Of a stretch of 64,000 nucleotides of DNA, positions 54,736 through 64,000 are shown in pieces (positions within the stretch are counted from its first letter, which is position 1; each line of letters starts with the position of its first letter). Under the pieces are notes generated by a model. It was not told where the DNA came from. It did not search any database and saw nothing but the letters and a program-made list of their open reading frames with translations. This DNA is from Neoceratodus forsteri (lineage: Eukaryota > Chordata > Ceratodontiformes > Ceratodontidae). The stretch is taken from contig JADMNL010000028.1 of assembly GCA_016271365.2 (NCBI GenBank), positions 101,717,001 through 101,781,000 on the forward strand. The letters are read 5' to 3'. Position numbers and translations under genes: made by a program.

Positions 54736-54763
54736 TATATCTATATCTATCTATCTATATATA
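54736..54763. repeat. TATC/TATA simple repeat between P units
   Basis: A short CTATATCTATCTATCTATAT run separates P copies 2 and 3 exactly at their ends. Confidence 0.8.
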
Positions 54764-55118
54764 GCAAAAAACTTAGTTAATGCATAAGTTAGGGTTACAC
54801 TGACAAAAGCAGGGAAATGTGGCATTGGGGTTTCCAACCCTAACACCCCACCCTCACCCTCCATGCACCAACAGGCATCGGAATTGTGCCTTGGGGTTGT
54901 CAGCCCTAACGCTCAACTCCATTCCATGTGTAAGGAAGCCAAGATGTTACAGCATAGGAGAATGGAGTGAACATTAGGGCTGACAACCCCAAGGCACACC
55001 CCCAACACCTGTTGGTGCATGGAGGGTGGGGGTTGGGTGTTAGGGTTGGAAACCCTAACGCCACATTTCCCTACCTTTGCCGCTTTAACCCTACTGATGC
55101 ATTAATGAAGTTTATTGC
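54764..55118. repeat. P foldback, copy 3 (355 bp)
   Basis: A palindrome centred near 54,941: GCAAAAAACTTAGTTAATGC, GTTAGGGTTACACTGACAAA, GCATTGGGGTTTCCAACC, CATGCACCAACAGGC, GCCTTGGGGTTGTCAG and CCCTAACGCTCAACTCCATT, mirrored to GAAGTTTATTGC at 55,118. It is immediately followed by S unit 3, in the same P-then-S order as at 46,008. Confidence 0.85.
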
Positions 55119-57520
55119 AATTTATTTTCTTACTTTTTGAGACAGTATAATGGTATCCTTATTTTACTGTGGGAGCACAGGGTCCAAGGGACCATGTGCT
55201 CCCATCCCTCCATAGATGCGTATATGTATCTAGCTCAGAAGTGGCCATGACCTCCGCCCCAAGCGCTTGTAGTTACAGGACAACACTGACCAAATTGTCA
55301 CCCTAGCCATGCTATTACTCCACTTCATGTACCCACTGCAGAAAATGTTTCAATCCCCGACAAAACATAACTCCGCAGAAGCAGAATGCCATTCCACCAC
55401 ACAGGTGCAAAAACACATTTTGGCCAGGATTTGAAAAATGACAGCTGTGATATACACAAGGTGGGGTAATAAGAAGGCTATATTGAAAAACGTGGGGTAA
55501 AAGCATTTAACATTTCCAAAGTTACGAGCAGGTGTAGCGAAATTGCAACAAATGGTCATAACTTTGGCATTTTTTAATATTTTGACCCCAGATCATCAAT
55601 ATAGTCTTCATATGACCCCCACCTCATAAACCCCACAAGTGAACACTTTCAAATCCATGCCAAAACGCCATTCCGCGCCACAGGTCAAAAACACATTTTG
55701 GACAGGATGTGAAAAATGACAGCTGTACAGTTCATGAGGTGGTGTGAAAAAAATGGCTCTGTTGAAAATTTGGAGTCAAAATACTGAAATTACCAAAGTT
55801 GCACGTGTGCGCAGGAAAATTTCAACAAAAGTACGTAACTCGTCCTCTTTTTGGAAGTTTTTCACTAAATCTTCAACATGGGCTTTTTGGGACCCCACCT
55901 CATGAACACTGGCACTGTCATTTTGTTAACTGGTCCCGAAAAGTGATTTCGCACAGCAACCGCGAAATCCCCTTCTGGGCCCGATGAACGAAACAAAAGT
56001 GACAGTGTTCATTAAGTGGGGTCCCAAAAAGCCCATATTGAAAATCTGGTGAAAAAATTCCTACAAATGCCAAAGATATCAACATAAGTTCAAAGCACCA
56101 TTAGAATACGTTATAGGCCACTTACCTTGATTCTTCAGTTTGTGGTTTGGCTTTGTAGAGTGTAGACGTGTCCTGGTCCACAGAAGATGACAATAGATGA
56201 CTTCCGGAGATAAGTGTAGGGTAAGGGGTGTGGGGAGGTGAGTGCACAGTGGGTGGTTGGGTGGGGTGTGTGGGAATGATCAGCGATGGACCTTTTTTAT
56301 TTTTACACGTCAAAAAAAAAAAAAGACAATGAAGGACTGTTTTCTTATTTTCAGCTGAAAATACTCCTGGGAGGGTGGGGGGATGTCACTAACCACCAAA
56401 GAAGTGGGTAGAGGAATTCTAATACAATGATTTCAAGTTAACCAAACTACTTAGGAGAAGATAGGGGACCTAATAAAATATCTTACATAGCGCAATATAA
56501 GTGACAATAGATTTTAATCGGAGGTCTTCCTGTAGCGGGCTATGAAAAGGCAATCACATTCTAAGCATGATATTATTCAATGTTATACTACTGGTACAAG
56601 AAAAATAATACTTTTTATTATTGAAAGGACAACTGCCATAACATAACAATGACTCCCCTGTTGTAAAGGACAGCTGCCGTTATAGAACAATGACTCCCCT
56701 GTTGTGATTCTAAAAATTAGTAATGCAGGTGTTTGTCTTATGATATATCTAAATTGTGTTTGGGCATGCATTATTTTTTGTATTTTAGTACCTGCAAATG
56801 TATATTCTCATACAGAGCATGTGGTAGAAGGCTCCTCTCACTTAGCAGGGCACCCAGGATTTCAGGTGCCCAAAACAAGTTTTTCTGGCCCTAATTGGGA
56901 AAAACAAACACCAGAATCTACCTAAATGGAGCATGTTTAGCTAGATTCTGGTGTTTGTTTTGTAAAATGACAGCATTTTTATGTATTCTGTACACTTTCA
57001 GTTGCTGAAAAAAAAAAACTTGATTGTGGCTCGTGAAAAAGGAATTTTCTTTCAAGAAAAGGGATTTTGTTCTCGAGAACAAGAAAATGCTTTCTGAGAC
57101 TAAATCCTTTTTCACAAGATCAAATCATTTCTCGAACTCAAGACATCTATCCTGAAAAATGAACTTCTCATAGGATATAATGGGAACTAAAAAACTAAAT
57201 AACTTTGCAACAGTTTAACATTTTTGCACCAAACTAAACAGTGGGCAGTTCTGTTACCCAAGTTCTTTCTACCATAAAAAATAACGACAAAATTCCACAC
57301 CATCTGGGTGCAAGGCGCCAAGGAAAAAACTGCAAAAAAGGGTGATTTGTTTACTTTTTTTCACTATCCGGATCTCAGAAACTGCACATCTAACCAGAAC
57401 GAAACTTGCTACATCAAAAGAGTTACCCCAGAGGACAGCACATACCACATTTTGTGCAAATCCACCGATCAGTTGCAAAGTTATTAAAGTGCATAATTTG
57501 AGGCTTAACATTAAACAGCC
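55119..57520 (+). repeat. S unit 3
   Basis: Order: CTTACTTTTTGAGACAGTAT, CTCCCATCCCTCCATAGATG, then three hairpins starting at about 55,288, 55,578 and 55,866 (pitch 288-290 bp) with arms of the CAACATGGGC..GGGACCCCACCTCATGAAC type. About 640 bp (56,150-56,785) absent from S unit 2 follow, then ACTTAGCAGGGCACCC, a GATTCTGGTGTTTG inverted pair, and the outer segment ending GCATAATTTGAGGCTTAACA at about 57,510. Within the extra 640 bp, ACAATGACTCCCCTGTTGT occurs twice (56,645-56,663 and 56,687-56,705). No coding. It is cut by an L1-like LINE at about 57,520. Confidence 0.75.
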
Positions 57521-57524
57521 TACT

Positions 57525-60500
57525 AGCAAGTATATCTGGATAAGTTACAACTCCCCCACCCTTAATGAAGGCCAACAAAATGCCCTAAATGCTCCGATCT
57601 CTACTCCTGAAATTCAAGCTAAGATTAAACATTTAAAAAATGGGAAATCCTCAGGTACAGATGCTTTGCCTCGGAATTTTATCAACATTTTTCAACCTTA
57701 TTTGTGGAACCACTTCAAGACGTGTTTAATGAGGTACTTAAAGGGGAGCACAGGGTGCTGCCCTCTTGGAATTAAGCTCATATTTCAGTACTCCTAAAAC
57801 CGAATAAAAACTCGGAAGACCGCAGTTCATATCATTCTATCTCCCTCTTACCAGTAGACCTCAACATTTTTCCAGGCATTTTGGCAGACTGCCTACAGTC
57901 TAGTCATTAGTACATACAGAGCAAACTGGGTTTATAGCAGACAGATTCCTCCAAGACAACATCCGTCACTTCCTAAATATAATTTCTGCTCAACAATCTA
58001 AAAAAGTCTTTCCAACTGATAATAAGTATGGACAATGAAAAGGCTTTTGACAGAGTGGATTGGTCTTTTATGATCACCACCCTGTAAAACTTTAATCTGG
58101 AACAAAATGTTATTACCGCAATCACCTTGTTATACAGTAACCCAGAGGCTAAAGTTAAACAAAATAACTTTCTGTCTAAAAGATTTTCCATAGAACATGG
58201 TGCCAGACAGGGCTGTCCTCTTTCATGCTTACTCTTTGCCCTCTCTTTACAGCCCTTGGCGATAGCAATTAGATCTAATATTCATATCACAGGGGTGATG
58301 GTGGGAGGGGTCGAGCAGAAATTAGCACTGTATGCAGATGACTCCCTCTTCTTTTGGCAGATCCATCCTCTTCCCTTCCTCATTTACAAAACACCTTACA
58401 AGATGTTGGTTCATTAGCAGGGTACAAAATAAATTTTCAAAATCTGAGGCACTGGTTCTAAGTGGTCCCCCCCTCCGGATTTCAGATGGTCTTTCCCATT
58501 TGTGTGGGCTAAGAAGAACACTTTCAGGTATCTGGAGGTTCAGATCTCAGCTGACACCTCTTTACTATTTAATAATAATTATTATATTAAACTATACCAA
58601 GACTTGCAAGCAGATTTCGCTGGATGGGCCCTGTTACCCCTCACATGCCATTAAAATGAATGTCCTACCCCGTCTCTTGTTCTTGTTCCAGACTTTACCA
58701 ATCCCTATACCCAAATTCTATTGGAATAATCTAAATAAGGACATAAAGTAATTTAGCTGGTCCAGTTCATGCCCCGTCTTTCAAAAGAGACACTCCAAGC
58801 TCCTAGGAAAGCAGGGGGTTTGGCTCTCCCTAACCTACCTCTTTATTATTTAGCTGTGCCAGGTAAACATCTATGCACACGGGCTAAACAAATAACCAAC
58901 TCAGGCCGGTACCAGCTGGAAGAGGTGTCCTTAACAGGATAGGCCCGGTGGGCCCTGCTGACTAATGTCATCCCCACACATATCTGGATGCGCACTAACA
59001 ATCCCTGGGTTAAACAATCACTATGTAATTTGTTGTGCCTCAGGGAAATTACCCATACCCCTAATGCAGGGTTTTATTTAACTCCAAAAATTGATTAGCG
59101 TTTTGCTCATAAAAGTGCTAAACCATTGTGAAAATGCATAGCTTTTGCCTCACTTTGTTTAACAAACATAGCACTTCTAGAAAACCTATATAAACACTTT
59201 CTGTACAGTTAGCATTGTCCCAAGAAAAAAAACTGCTAATCAATTATTTAAAACCCTGTAATGGTATAGGTCCTTTATTCCTCATTCCCCATAAGGAGTC
59301 CCCCCAACCATGGTCAGACCTGAGTTATGCTTTTTGGGCGGAACATAAGTTACCTACTTTTTTGTAGGGCACAGACCAATGTGGATGCCTTCCTTTCACC
59401 CAGTTGCAAGCTAAATACTCTCTCAGGAGAGAAGATCACTATAGATATTTGCAGGTTCGACACCACATCATGTCATCCAGTAACTTTCCCCAAATTAGAA
59501 GGGAATGTACCAGTTTTAAAACATTTTTATATAACATTATTGTTATAAAAGGTAACTCACACTTCCTGTCACAGCACTACGCGTTACTGATTAAAACTGA
59601 CACCCCCCCCCAATAGAAGCCCTAAGAGTCGGGTGGGAACAAGAAGCCGCAGTCCATATTGATCCGACATTGTGGTCTAAGAGACTTGATCTAGGTTGGC
59701 AGGTCATAGCATCTCCCTCTTGGCATGAGTACAATTGGAAAGTCTTAGATTTTTCCGCACACCAGTAATAATTTAACATTTTAAATCCACCTACACAGAC
59801 CTCTGTTGGTGAGGTTGCAGCCTCAACAGCACTCACCATCATGTATTTTTGGCATGTCCCAAACTTCTGGGTTTTTGGAAGACAGTACACACAGAAATTC
59901 AAAATCTGACAGGACTAAGTATTTCCTTTACCTTTACAGAATTGGTTCTAGGGTTCTCTGCTCTTTTGGTTTGTCCGGGCATTATTATACGTCTGGGACA
60001 GATTCTAACAGTGGCAGTACTCAAATGTATCACCTCAAAATGGCTGTCACCTTCTCTGCCTACCATAGAACACTGGAAAGCTGTGGTGGCAGAGTTGGAA
60101 AGAATGGAAGGAATTAGCTAGCTGACTACAGTTACGATATGGCAAGTTTTTAGAGGTGCGGCGCCCTTGGCATCAAGCACAGTTAATCTTGCAGACAGAT
60201 CTACCATAGCAGGATCCTCTAAAGGGGATCGGACATTTGGGGTAAAGGAGGTCACACACCTAAGCCACACAATTACCTTTCAACTCTTGAGTAGTTCTGT
60301 TAGTGTTTAAAAGTATTGTCCCGTTAGGTAAAAATGTTTTGTTTAGCTGCACATTGTATGTCATTATACCAGTCTGTAATCAATAGCTATGATTATTTTA
60401 TTAACAGACATCCTTGGACACTTACTATTCGGGACTCAGATCTTTAGAGGCAGAGCAAGAACTGGATTATATTAAAATAATCTCCTTGGTCAATATATTG

Positions 60501-60650
60501 GAAGGTCTAAGTACTGGTTAGATACGCAACACTGAATTGCTTCAGCATACCATGGTCAAAATTGGTTGTTTTTATCTTAGGGACTAATGTCCTACATCCA
60601 ATACTTTTTTCAAAGTGGACGTCTTACGGGACACATACCTATAAAATCAG
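57525..60650 (+). mobile_element. L1-like LINE, 5'-truncated, plus strand
   Basis: It begins just before RT: PTLNEGQQNALNAPISTPEI, KHLKNGKSSGTDALPRNFIN and a decayed TGFI.GR segment. A DNEKAFDRVDW-like motif is near 58,030, then IEHGARQGCPLSCLLFALSL (58,190) and KLALYADDSLFFW with YADD at 58,331-58,342. SEALVLSGPPLRISDG follows. The far C-terminus near 59,850 gives the cysteine-type motif CPKLLGFWKTVHTEIQNLTG and ends about 60,121. The 3' UTR end is unclear (60,121-60,650). Many frameshifts. The RQGCPLS motif with A-YADD and the CP..FW C-terminus identifies the L1 superfamily. Confidence 0.8.
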
Positions 60651-60667
60651 AGCCCGCACCGGGCGGA

Positions 60668-60700
60668 TAATATATATAGATATATATATAATATACATAT

Positions 60701-60742
<42 letters not shown>
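60668..60742. repeat. (TA)n/(CA)n microsatellite
   Basis: ATATATAGATATATATATAA passes into ACATACACATACACACAC and about 18 CA units ending at 60,742. It sits at the start of the second Penelope-like 3' end. Confidence 0.9.
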
Positions 60743-60745
<3 letters not shown>

Positions 60746-61095
60746 CTGTTTTTAAGGAGGCTCTTAGAACATAAGCATTTAACAATTTATAGGCCTTCTG
60801 TTGTTACATCCCATCCATGAAGAGAAGCCTACATCTCTAATCTGATGTACAACTACCTAGTATTTCAAAAACTGTTTTTTTGTCTCTATACATATCCAGT
60901 TATGTACTTCCTTATCAACAGAACGGTCACATGCGTAAAAGCTATCGGTTCTGCCCAAAGTATTTTACTTTGTTGCTTGTAGAAACTGCCATGACCTGAA
61001 GAAGGGCTGTGTGTCGCCAAAAAGCTTGTGTTCTGTAAATTTCTCATTGGTCTAATAAAAGGTTAACAAATCACCAACTTGGTTCATCTTTTTGT
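60743..61095 (+). mobile_element. Penelope-like 3' end, copy 2
   Basis: AGTCTGTTTTTAAGGAGG, AGAACATAAGCATTTAACAA, CATCCCATCCATGAAGAG, CTGAAGAAGGGCTGTGTGTC and GTCTAATAAAAGGTTAACAA follow the copy at 39,985-40,345 in the same order with modest divergence. TTCATCTTTTTGTACA closes it. No coding region is attached; it begins at a (CA)n tract just as the first copy does. Confidence 0.6.
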
Positions 61096-61244
61096 ACACG
61101 CTGCTATTCTGATAAAAATGAAGCAGCTTCTCAAAACGCTCAATTTCCATAGAAGTAGCAACTGTAGTGGTATCCGCATCAGGAGCCACTGACTGATCGT
61201 AGCACCAATAATGGTGCAATGGGGCAGGGGCCAGAAGCAGCTGG

Positions 61245-61825
61245 TTTTAATGCCGACTGGTCCTTTTAAGCCTGTTTTAATGGAAAACTGTCCAAATCTT
61301 CAACTCTTCACCCCCCCGATTAAGCTTTTGCAAGGAAAAGCCTTTAGTTTATGTGCTGGAACTTATTGTAATTTAATTTTGTAAAGTCGGGAGTCGGGAA
61401 CATGGCAGTCTTTGTAGCGGTTCTATTTAGTGTGAAACTTGCAGCACCCACACCTGCTTCAACACAAATGTACTGGCGAGTGGTTGTGCTGTAACTTTCA
61501 CACTAAATGGAACCATGCAGCATCCCACCCCTGACTCCTGGACTTTACAAAATTAAATACAGTAAGTTCTAGCACATACACTCTGAGAAAAGCTATTAGT
61601 GAAACCGGTTGAGTCACTGAGGGTCACCACACTACACAGCACTGTCTGCACTTTGGATGCCTTTACATTTGTAAGTTTTAAAAATATTTCATTAAAGCCT
61701 GTTTTATATCCATTCACTCCGTGCTGGCTCCTTGCTTGTTCACATAAACCAAAGACTTTTCCTTCTGAAAGCTTAAAGAGAGTTGAAGATTTGGACAATT
61801 CCCCTTAAAGACCAGGCAGACAGGA
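61245..61825. repeat. Inverted repeat, about 210-bp arms, one arm with an insertion
   Basis: The inner palindrome at 61,351-61,578 pairs GTGCTGGAACTTATTGTA...TTTTGTAAAGTC with GACTTTACAAAATTA...AAGTTCTAGCAC, and GGTTCTATTTAGTGTGAAA with TTTCACACTAAATGGAACC. The outer arms pair CTGTCCAAATCTTCAACTCT (near 61,290) with AGAGTTGAAGATTTGGACA (near 61,781). About 155 bp (61,580-61,735) interrupt the right arm only. Confidence 0.75.
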
Positions 61826-62048
61826 ACCAAAACAAAGAGACGTACAGAAACAGAACAGAGGATAAGAAAATGTAAATTTAAAAAAGCATAAGGGAAACCA
61901 AGACCTTTGTTTGGCCAGATTTGATCACATAACTGTGTAATTCCAGCAAAACAGCACAGGTCAGAAATACTTAACTGTTGGAACCTCATTACTCTGTTTA
62001 TCAGATAAAAATCAGAGGTACCATGTTATAACAGCAATAAGGCACTCC
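61826..62048. other. Unassigned sequence
   Basis: No recognisable element. Confidence 0.4.
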
Positions 62049-62152
62049 AGGGTGTGTGTAAACTGTGGGATAATGGCACTTCTCGGTCTTGCCTTGTGCC
62101 TCATTTCCCCGAGGCATGCCGTTATCCCACAAAATGCACACCCTGACATATC
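62049..62152. repeat. 104-bp palindrome with CAGGGTGTG ends
   Basis: CAGGGTGTGTGTAAACTG and GTGGGATAATGGCA are mirrored by TGCCGTTATCCCACAAAATGCACACCCTG, with a GAGGCA/TGCCTC stem centre. The CAGGG start is hAT-like, but no 8-bp flanking duplication is visible. Confidence 0.65.
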
Positions 62153-62438
62153 TTATTGCTTGATTCAGAATGCTGCAATGTTCCCTCCCCCTTTAAACTA
62201 TCTGAATATGTGCTCCAAGCAACACATTTTCATCTGCCTCGTCCTCTCTCCCCTGGATAAATACTGCACCTTTAAATACAAAATAAAAAAAAAATCTCAC
62301 AGACTTCATTACAGACCCTTTTTTTTTGGTCAAGCAGCACCAAATGGGTAACAACATGGGACAGAAAGAGATGGAAGTCCCTGCAGTCTATTTCTACATT
62401 TCGTCTCGGACAGATCACTGCCTATGGGATTCTTCCTC

Positions 62439-62540
62439 CTACGCCTGTTCCTGCTCCTCCTGCTCCTCCACCTGTGCAGCCTGGTCTCTGAAAATTTCTT
62501 CCAGGAGAGATTGAACCCACAGTGCGTTTGCCTGAGTCTC
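62439..62540 (-). CDS. Candidate terminal coding exon of an unidentified gene
   Basis: On the minus strand a long pyrimidine tract (complement of 62,547-62,575) leads to CTGCAG|GAG, a good 3' splice site at 62,540/62,541. The following 33 codons read ETQANALWVQSLLEEIFRDQ, then AAQVEEQEEQEQA, and end in TAG (62,439-62,441). The segment is amphipathic, glutamine/glutamate-rich and probably helical. No splice donor is needed if it is the last exon. I do not recognise the protein. No upstream exon is visible between 62,575 and the window end, and no nearby AATAAA was seen on this strand. It may be a chance frame next to a pyrimidine tract. Confidence 0.35.
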   Translation of the reverse strand, partial: ETQANALWVQSLLEEIFRDQAAQVEEQEEQEQA

Positions 62541-62704
62541 CTGCAGCTTTAAAGAGAAAGAAGAGAAGAAGAAAACAAAGCTGGGTTACTTGGACTCAAT
62601 GGTACATGCTTGCACAAGGCTCTTAATGCCATTGTGGCAATGGCACTCATGATGATGCCCAAAAACAGCACTATAAAAATGAGGTCTGCTTTTAAAAGTT
62701 ACTT

Positions 62705-63220
62705 AGGGAGTGGATGACTGGTGGCATAGTGGTAGCAAAGTGTTCTGCCATGCTGGCCACTAGATTCAGGGTGCTCAACGCTGGTGATCTGGCATCTGGC
62801 TGGGAAGAATATTGCTAGCTACAGGGCATCAGGGCCAGGGAAGGGTTGGTGGTGCATTCTGCAGCCACAATGACCCACCAGTAGGAAGCCAGTGAGCTTG
62901 CTCCCCTTTTGGGACCACACTGTGTGCATGCAAAGCAATCTCTAGGCCATGTGCGTTGCTGGGGGAGGAAAGGGGGGTTGGGGGATCAAAGGGTACATGC
63001 AGGAAGACGGCCGCTTCCAGTATCATGACGCTGGCCATCTTGGGCAATGTGCTTCCCACTCACATCACTACCAGACTGTGTTTTGTTGGGGAGTCGCCTC
63101 CTTGAAGGCTCCATCACAGAAGGCAGTTGAAAGGAACGGGCGCAGGTCAAAGAGGGAATTTGTTGGGATTTGGAGGTTGTCAGGCGATGGCCAAGAGCAG
63201 AAACAGAAGGTGGGAAAAAG
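62705..63220 (+). mobile_element. Candidate GC-rich SINE, copy 4
   Basis: TGGCATAGTGG at about 62,731 matches the pol III A-box consensus closely; the B-box position (TAGATTCAGGG, about 62,761) is degenerate. After about 450 bp of GC-rich, non-coding sequence it ends GAAGGTGGGAAAAAGGAAAAG near 63,225. It resembles the islands at 30.05, 33.05 and 36.63 kb in size and layout; the TGGCCATCTTGGGCAATGTG segment may match TGGCCATGTGCCGCCATGTG at 36.8 kb. Confidence 0.35.
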
Positions 63221-63234
63221 GAAAAGCCTCCTCT

Positions 63235-64000
63235 TTTTTTTTTAATAAATATATTCTTTATTTCTCCTCACCTGATCCCTCACTGAACTTCCTTTTGCCA
63301 CCTGCATTTTCCCAGCTGCCCATCCACACATCTCAGTAAGCTGTCTTCATCTGTTCAGCGCTGGCCCATACCTCCAATCCCTGTAGTGGGGTCTGGATTA
63401 GTCCCCCCTGTACATGGCCCGGAGACTAAATCCAGTTGCAAGTGGGTGGTATGCATAAGCCAACAGGAAAACCAGCTGGATGTTAGGGAAGGCAGAGACT
63501 TCATCTGCCACAGGTGGCCTCATTCCCCTCTGTTGTCCCTCCCCCAGTGATGGTGAAAGGACTAGCCAGTGCGTCATTCCTGATGTCAAGACTCCTCCTC
63601 ATCATCACTCCCTCGTGTCACACATTCTACTGGTCATGATATCCCTTGTTGCCATGGGTCACTAGGGGGTATTTGTCCAATAGGAGCAAGAGCCCTCCCT
63701 CTGGAGACAGAAAGTATCCTATGGGATGCTTTTCCACATCCTGCTAGCCTGTTGTGGCAATCCAGGCTCTGAAAAGGAGGAACTGACCACCCTACTGCGG
63801 GAAAATGACTTCCATGTTGCTGCATGCCACTTGGGACCATCACTGAGCACTTCACTTGCTTGATGTCCTTCCTCCGCCCCACACCACAGCACACTTCTAC
63901 CCTTCCCTGCTCTGTTGGAGAGGGCACTCCCACCCCTGTCATAGACAGGAGAGATAAAAAGGCTACAGAAAGGGCAGATGGCCTCTTGGGGATATGAGGG
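63235..64000. other. Unassigned sequence at window end
   Basis: Moderately GC-rich, beginning with a T-run. Both strands carry open frames without domain signature. No splice-like or repeat feature could be supported. Confidence 0.45.

Noticed and set aside
62326..62514. Plus-strand Cys/Ser-rich open frame
   Set aside because: It is the antisense of the Gln/Glu-rich minus-strand candidate exon, and the composition is explained by that.

Overview
The window looks like intergenic or intronic DNA from a large, repeat-dense vertebrate genome. No complete host gene is visible. Nearly everything recognisable is transposable-element sequence: several CR1 subfamilies, L2-like LINEs, L1/Tx1-like LINE pieces, two copies of a Penelope-like 3' end, a MIR-like CORE-SINE, a hAT-type MITE, a probable solo LTR and many foldback elements. 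The mixture, and CR1 tails reading 'CTTATCTGCC...TTTCTATGTTTCTATG', suggest an amphibian; I favour a caecilian, with lungfish or another large-genome sarcopterygian possible. This is an inference from repeat style, not an identification.

Layout. 0-5.6 kb: an old L1/Tx1-type RT scrap, a CR1 3' end, a CORE-SINE, a LINE 3' tail, a polyadenylated 3'-end-like segment and an L2 3' half on the minus strand. 5.8-11.7 kb: two plus-strand CR1 copies, the first split by a 1.84-kb LTR-like insertion. 12.0-12.4 kb: a hAT MITE with a perfect 8-bp target duplication. 14-15 kb: a CR1-B copy. 15.8-17.5 kb: remnants of LINE ORF1 esterase domains. 17.6-21.5 kb: a minus-strand CR1 split by another CR1-like element. 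22.2-29.7 kb: a head-to-tail pile of CR1 copies, including a nearly complete one (24.3-28.8 kb) that keeps parts of ORF1 (zinc knuckle plus SGNH esterase), endonuclease and RT. 30-40 kb: GC-rich candidate SINEs, microsatellites and foldbacks. 39.98-44.1 kb: a Penelope-like 3' end, a minisatellite and an L2-like LINE.

44.1-57.5 kb is the most unusual part. It is a nested palindromic array made of two unit types. P units are foldbacks with shared termini (three copies). S units are about 1.6-2.4 kb, built of roughly 210-bp hairpins at a 281-290 bp pitch, and occur in alternating orientation (three copies). The first S unit is interrupted by a 4,091-bp minus-strand LINE with an 8-bp target duplication and a 5' end made of five 83-bp monomers; the second S unit abuts a 5'-truncated relative of that LINE.

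57.5-64 kb: an L1-like LINE body, the second Penelope-like 3' end, two more inverted repeats, one candidate minus-strand terminal exon (62,439-62,540) and another candidate SINE. The protein-coding remnants are parts of selfish elements (RT, APE-type endonuclease, esterase) and all carry frameshifts or stops, so no working pathway is encoded here. The value of the window lies in nested insertions with readable target sites, conserved LINE 3' hairpins with compensatory changes, and the palindromic array.
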